NCBI GenBank assembly: GCA_029261955.1
Contig: JAJDAI010001226.1
Span: 1-8,741 of the forward strand
Direction: 5' to 3'
From: Deltaproteobacteria bacterium
Lineage (GTDB): Bacteria; Myxococcota_A; UBA796; UBA9615
Length of the DNA stretch: 8,741 nucleotides
The notes beneath the pieces are model-generated. The model saw only the letters and a list, made by a program, of their open reading frames with translations. It was not told the DNA's origin and ran no database searches. Shown here piece after piece: positions 6,558 to 8,741 of this stretch (the first letter of the stretch is position 1; every line of letters begins with the position of its first letter). Both the position numbers and the translations under genes were made by a program.

Positions 6558-7763
6558 TTACTCGTCGAGGAAGTCCAGGTTCGGGCCCTTGCGCACAGGC
6601 CGCCCCAACTCGTCGGCCCGCTGGATCGCGCCGGCTCCGAACCGCCCGCGGATCAGGTCCATCGCGCCCTCCAGCTTCCGCCGCCCCGTGCTCGCGGAGA
6701 ACAGGTCCAGCTGGGGCTCGGCGTCCGGCTTCACGAGGTCGTAGGCGGCGAGGCCCACGAGCCGGAAGGGCTCGTCGTAGTCGAAGTGCGGCAGCAGAGT
6801 CAGCCCCTCCTCGTAGAGGCGCTGCGCGAGGTCGGTGCCGGGGTGCAGCTGCTTCTGGCGCGTCATCAGCCGGAAGGAGCTCGTCTTGAGCTTCACGCGC
6901 ACCCCGCCCGCGAGCATCCCCTTCTTGCGCAGGCGGCGACCGATCTCCTCCGCCGAGCGCCGCAGGTAGGGGTCGATGTCCGCGCGGTCCACGATGTCGG
7001 TCTCCAGGGTCCGCTCGGAGCCGATGGACACCGCCCGCCGCTTGCCTTCGACGTGCCGCGGATCCTGCGCGTGGGCCAGCCGCCAGAAGTGCGGGCCGGC
7101 GTTGCCCAGCTGCTCGCGCAGCCAGTGCGGGTCCGCGGCCGCCAGCTCGCCGATGGTGTGCAGGCCGATGGCCTCGATGCGCTCCGTCGTGACCGGCCCG
7201 GCGCCCCAGAGGCGGCGGATGGGCAGGGGCGCCAGGAAGGCCTCGGCGTCCCAGGGCGGCACGACCGTGAGTCCGTCGGGCTTGCGGAAGTCGCTCGCCA
7301 CCTTCGCGACGTACTTCGTGCCCGAGATGCCGACGGACACCGTGAGGCCACCCGTCGCGTCCTTCACCGCGTCCTTGATCCGCCGCCCCATCTTCCCGGG
7401 CGTGCCGAAGAGGTGCTCCGCGCCCGTCATCTCCAGGAAGGCCTCGTCCAGGCTGATGGGTTCCACCGAGGGCGAGAAGTCGGCGAAGGCCGCCATGATC
7501 TGCTGCGAGACCTCGCTGTAGCGCTCGAAGCGCGGTGGCACGACGAGGGCTTCGGGGCACAGGCGCCGCGCCCGGGACATGGGCATCGCCGAGCCCACCC
7601 CGGTGGGTCGGGCTTCGTAGGACGCCGTCAGCACGACGCCGCGCCCCGATCCGTGCCCGATGAGGATCGGCCGACCGCGCAGCGAGGGGTCGTCCAGCTG
7701 CTCGACGCAGGCGTAGAAGGCGTCCATGTCGGCGTGTGCGACGATTCGGGGCCAGCGGGACAT
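6558..7763 (-). CDS. dinB: DNA polymerase IV (Y-family translesion polymerase)
   Basis: 401 residues from the ATG at 7763. The frame stays open upstream to 8168, but that stretch is low-complexity antisense of the lipoprotein gene and is not used. The palm begins at VAHADMDAFYACVE, with catalytic D12 and the steric-gate position at Tyr17. TASYEAR (46-52) binds the incoming nucleotide, and SLDEAFLEMT (104-113) gives catalytic D106 and E107. The thumb helix-hairpin-helix segment follows (LWGAGPVTTERIEAIGLHTI, 185-204). The little-finger domain runs to about 345. QLDLF at 351-355 is a canonical sliding-clamp binding motif, followed by a short tail. All catalytic residues are present and the length fits an active polymerase. 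Pol IV copies past damaged bases and is often part of the SOS response; here a LexA-like box overlaps its promoter. selD follows 30 bases downstream. The lipoprotein gene is divergent. Confidence 0.96.
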   Translation of the reverse strand: MSRWPRIVAHADMDAFYACVEQLDDPSLRGRPILIGHGSGRGVVLTASYEARPTGVGSAMPMSRARRLCPEALVVPPRFERYSEVSQQIMAAFADFSPSVEPISLDEAFLEMTGAEHLFGTPGKMGRRIKDAVKDATGGLTVSVGISGTKYVAKVASDFRKPDGLTVVPPWDAEAFLAPLPIRRLWGAGPVTTERIEAIGLHTIGELAAADPHWLREQLGNAGPHFWRLAHAQDPRHVEGKRRAVSIGSERTLETDIVDRADIDPYLRRSAEEIGRRLRKKGMLAGGVRVKLKTSSFRLMTRQKQLHPGTDLAQRLYEEGLTLLPHFDYDEPFRLVGLAAYDLVKPDAEPQLDLFSASTGRRKLEGAMDLIRGRFGAGAIQRADELGRPVRKGPNLDFLDE

Positions 7764-7769
7764 CGGACT

Positions 7770-7775
7770 ACTATA
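7770..7775 (-). promoter_or_regulatory. Putative -10 box (TATAGT) of dinB
   Basis: TATAGT on the minus strand differs from TATAAT by one base and ends exactly 6 bases before the dinB ATG, which predicts a leaderless mRNA. This is an AT-rich spot in a very GC-rich region. No Shine-Dalgarno sequence precedes the ATG. Confidence 0.55.
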
Positions 7776-7787
7776 TGGATGTTCAGT
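7771..7787. promoter_or_regulatory. LexA-box-like site overlapping the dinB promoter
   Basis: On the plus strand, CTATATGGATGTTCAGT agrees at 13 of 17 positions with the Myxococcus LexA motif as I remember it (CTRHAMRYBYGTTCAGS), including the full GTTCAG half. It covers five of the six bases of the TATAGT -10 box, so a bound repressor would block RNA polymerase. dinB is a classic SOS gene, which makes the match more credible. The motif is from memory and no lexA gene is in the window. Confidence 0.45.
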
Positions 7788-7853
7788 GAGTCTGGGGCGG
7801 TGAGTGCCCGCCCTTCGCGTGAGTTCCCGGGCCTCGGGGGAGCAACGCTCAGG

Positions 7854-7869
7854 GCGCACCTGGGTGCGC
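7854..7869. repeat. Inverted repeat between dinB and the lipoprotein gene
   Basis: GCGCACC-TG-GGTGCGC has perfect 7-bp arms with a 2-base centre. It ends 5 bases before the putative -10 box of the lipoprotein gene. It could be a dimeric regulator's operator, or in RNA a hairpin with a CUGG loop. No regulator gene is nearby to pair it with. Confidence 0.4.
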
Positions 7870-7874
7870 GGGCC

Positions 7875-7880
7875 TAGGCT
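7875..7880 (+). promoter_or_regulatory. Putative -10 box (TAGGCT) of the lipoprotein gene
   Basis: TAGGCT ends 7 bases before the ATG at 7888. It is the same hexamer as before the gene at 304 and one base away from that before hxsB. There is no Shine-Dalgarno sequence, and the spacing fits a leaderless or nearly leaderless mRNA. Confidence 0.5.
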
Positions 7881-7887
7881 TCGTCCC

Positions 7888-8741
7888 ATGCGAGTCATGC
7901 CCAGCCTCTGGCGTGCCCCCCTGATCTGGCTGACCCCGCTCGGCCTCTTCCTCGTGGCTTGCCCCGCCCCCGACGACGACGACACCGCCGAGCCCGACGA
8001 CCCCTGGATCGTCGAGCAGGACGAGCTGCCGGGAGCCGCGCTCTCGATCTGGGGCACCGACTCGGACGACGTCTGGGTGGCGGGATCGGGCGGCGAGGTG
8101 GGCGAGCCCCTGGTGCTGCACCGCTCGGGTGGAGACTGGGAGCAGCTCGACACCGGGGAAGAGGGCACGGCCTGGTGGGTGGTCGGCGACGAGGAGTCGA
8201 TCTGGCTCGTCGGCGGGGCCGGCCTGATGCTGCGCTACGACCGCGCCTCGGAGGCCTTCACCCGGCTGGTCACCGACACCGACGCGACGCTCTTCGGGGC
8301 CTGGCTGTCGCCGGGCGGGCTGCTCTACGCGGTCGGTGGGACCATCGGATCGAGCGCAGCGGGCCCGGTCCTCCTGCGCGTCGACGGCGACGTGGTGACC
8401 GAGGTCGTCGACCTGCCGGCCGGCATCACGAACGACGAGAGCTTCTTCAAGGTCTGGGGGGCCGCCGACGACGACCTCTGGGTCATCTCCGACATGGGCA
8501 CGGCCCTGCACTTCGACGGCACCGACTGGGCCCGGCAGATCCTGCCGGAGAACCCGCGGCTCGTGACCATCCACGGCTCCGGGCCCGGGGACCTCGCGGT
8601 AGTCGGGGGCTCGACCCGCGCGAAGCTGCTGGAGCGCACCGGCGTCGCCTGGGAGGACATCTCCCCCTCCGCCGGCCAGCCCCTGAACGGCGTCTACCTG
8701 ACCGGGGACGGCGGTGGGTTCGCGGCAGGCTTCGGCAACTT
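7888..8741 (+). CDS. Lipoprotein with beta-propeller-like repeats, N-terminal part (runs off the right edge)
   Basis: 284 full codons from the ATG at 7888 with no stop before the edge; a second ATG at 7897 is possible. Residues 11-24 are a hydrophobic signal segment ending in the lipobox LVAC, so Cys25 should be lipidated. Pro at +2 gives no sign of inner-membrane retention, so outer-membrane anchoring is likely. An Asp-rich linker (29-39) follows. The rest is a series of irregular ~35-45-residue repeats built on WG-x-x-x-D-D-[VL]-W-V: SIWGTDSDDVWVAG (53-66), WVVGDEESIWLVGG (97-110), GAWLSPGGLLYAVGG (137-151), KVWGAADDDLWVIS (188-201), TIHGSGPGDLAVVGG (227-241) and GVYLTGDGGGFAAG (268-281), each followed by a strand and often a G-x-x-W turn. 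Such repeats look like blades of a beta-propeller and are common in myxobacterial surface lipoproteins of unknown role. I assign no enzyme activity. Confidence 0.85.
   Translation, partial: MRVMPSLWRAPLIWLTPLGLFLVACPAPDDDDTAEPDDPWIVEQDELPGAALSIWGTDSDDVWVAGSGGEVGEPLVLHRSGGDWEQLDTGEEGTAWWVVGDEESIWLVGGAGLMLRYDRASEAFTRLVTDTDATLFGAWLSPGGLLYAVGGTIGSSAAGPVLLRVDGDVVTEVVDLPAGITNDESFFKVWGAADDDLWVISDMGTALHFDGTDWARQILPENPRLVTIHGSGPGDLAVVGGSTRAKLLERTGVAWEDISPSAGQPLNGVYLTGDGGGFAAGFGN

Noticed and set aside
4336..7560. Very long minus-strand open frame (about 1070 codons) across the radical SAM pair, selD and dinB
   Set aside because: Low-complexity Arg/Ala/Gly/Pro-rich translation antisense to or out of frame with four well-supported genes; a by-product of high GC.
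5226..7877. Long plus-strand open frame opposite selD and dinB
   Set aside because: Its product is Arg/His/Gln-rich with no motif, while the opposite strand carries complete SelD and Pol IV proteins.
7764..8168. N-terminal extension of dinB up to 8168
   Set aside because: The extra 135 residues are Ser/Pro/Arg-rich antisense of the lipoprotein gene. Pol IV starts naturally at MSRWPRIVAHADMDAF, with a -10 box just before.

Overview
The window is very GC-rich DNA with tightly packed genes. It comes from a Gram-negative-type bacterium, most likely a Myxococcota or other deltaproteobacterial-type lineage. The lineage is inferred from the G/C-ending codons, an outer-membrane-type lipoprotein with propeller-like repeats and an Asp-rich linker, and a LexA-like box of the type reported for Myxococcus. 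A selenocysteine-containing SelD indicates that the organism makes selenoproteins. Nothing here looks like a mobile element, and I see no rRNA, tRNA or CRISPR array.

Layout: (1) 1-304, minus strand: N-terminal part of an unidentified membrane protein that runs off the left edge. (2) 376-2349, plus: a multi-pass GT-C-like membrane protein with a soluble C-terminal domain. (3) 2356-3060, minus: a TVP38/TMEM64 (VTT/DedA superfamily) membrane protein. (4) 3114-4589 and 4582-5475, plus: a translationally coupled pair of radical SAM enzymes. The first strongly resembles HxsB, the His-Xaa-Ser peptide maturase. The second is a different radical SAM protein that does not look like the usual partner HxsC. 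(5) 6558-7763 then 5496-6527, minus: dinB followed 30 bases later by selD, probably one transcript. (6) 7888 to the right edge, plus: a lipoprotein with beta-propeller-like repeats.

The two most notable points are as follows. First, selD is longer than a plain ORF reading suggests. Its real start is ATG at 6527, and an in-frame TGA at 6476-6474 encodes the catalytic selenocysteine (residue 18, in the motif AGUASKL). A hairpin that fits a bacterial SECIS element follows the TGA. A gene caller that stops at TGA would begin at the TTG at 6437 and delete the active site. Second, the HxsB-like enzyme and its non-HxsC partner stand alone in this window, with no visible His-Xaa-Ser precursor peptide, hxsC or hxsD, so their substrate is unknown.

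There is also a regulatory pattern. Five of the six genes that appear to start transcripts have a TAnnnT hexamer 6-12 bases before the start codon and no Shine-Dalgarno sequence. The two operon-internal genes have GGAG-type ribosome binding sites instead. This suggests that leaderless or very short-leader mRNAs are common in this organism. The -10 box of dinB overlaps a LexA-like box, so SOS control of dinB, and possibly of selD behind it, is plausible.

No stretch longer than about 125 bases lacks a gene. The intergenic gaps are 305-375, 2350-2355, 3061-3113, 5476-5495, 6528-6557 and 7764-7887.
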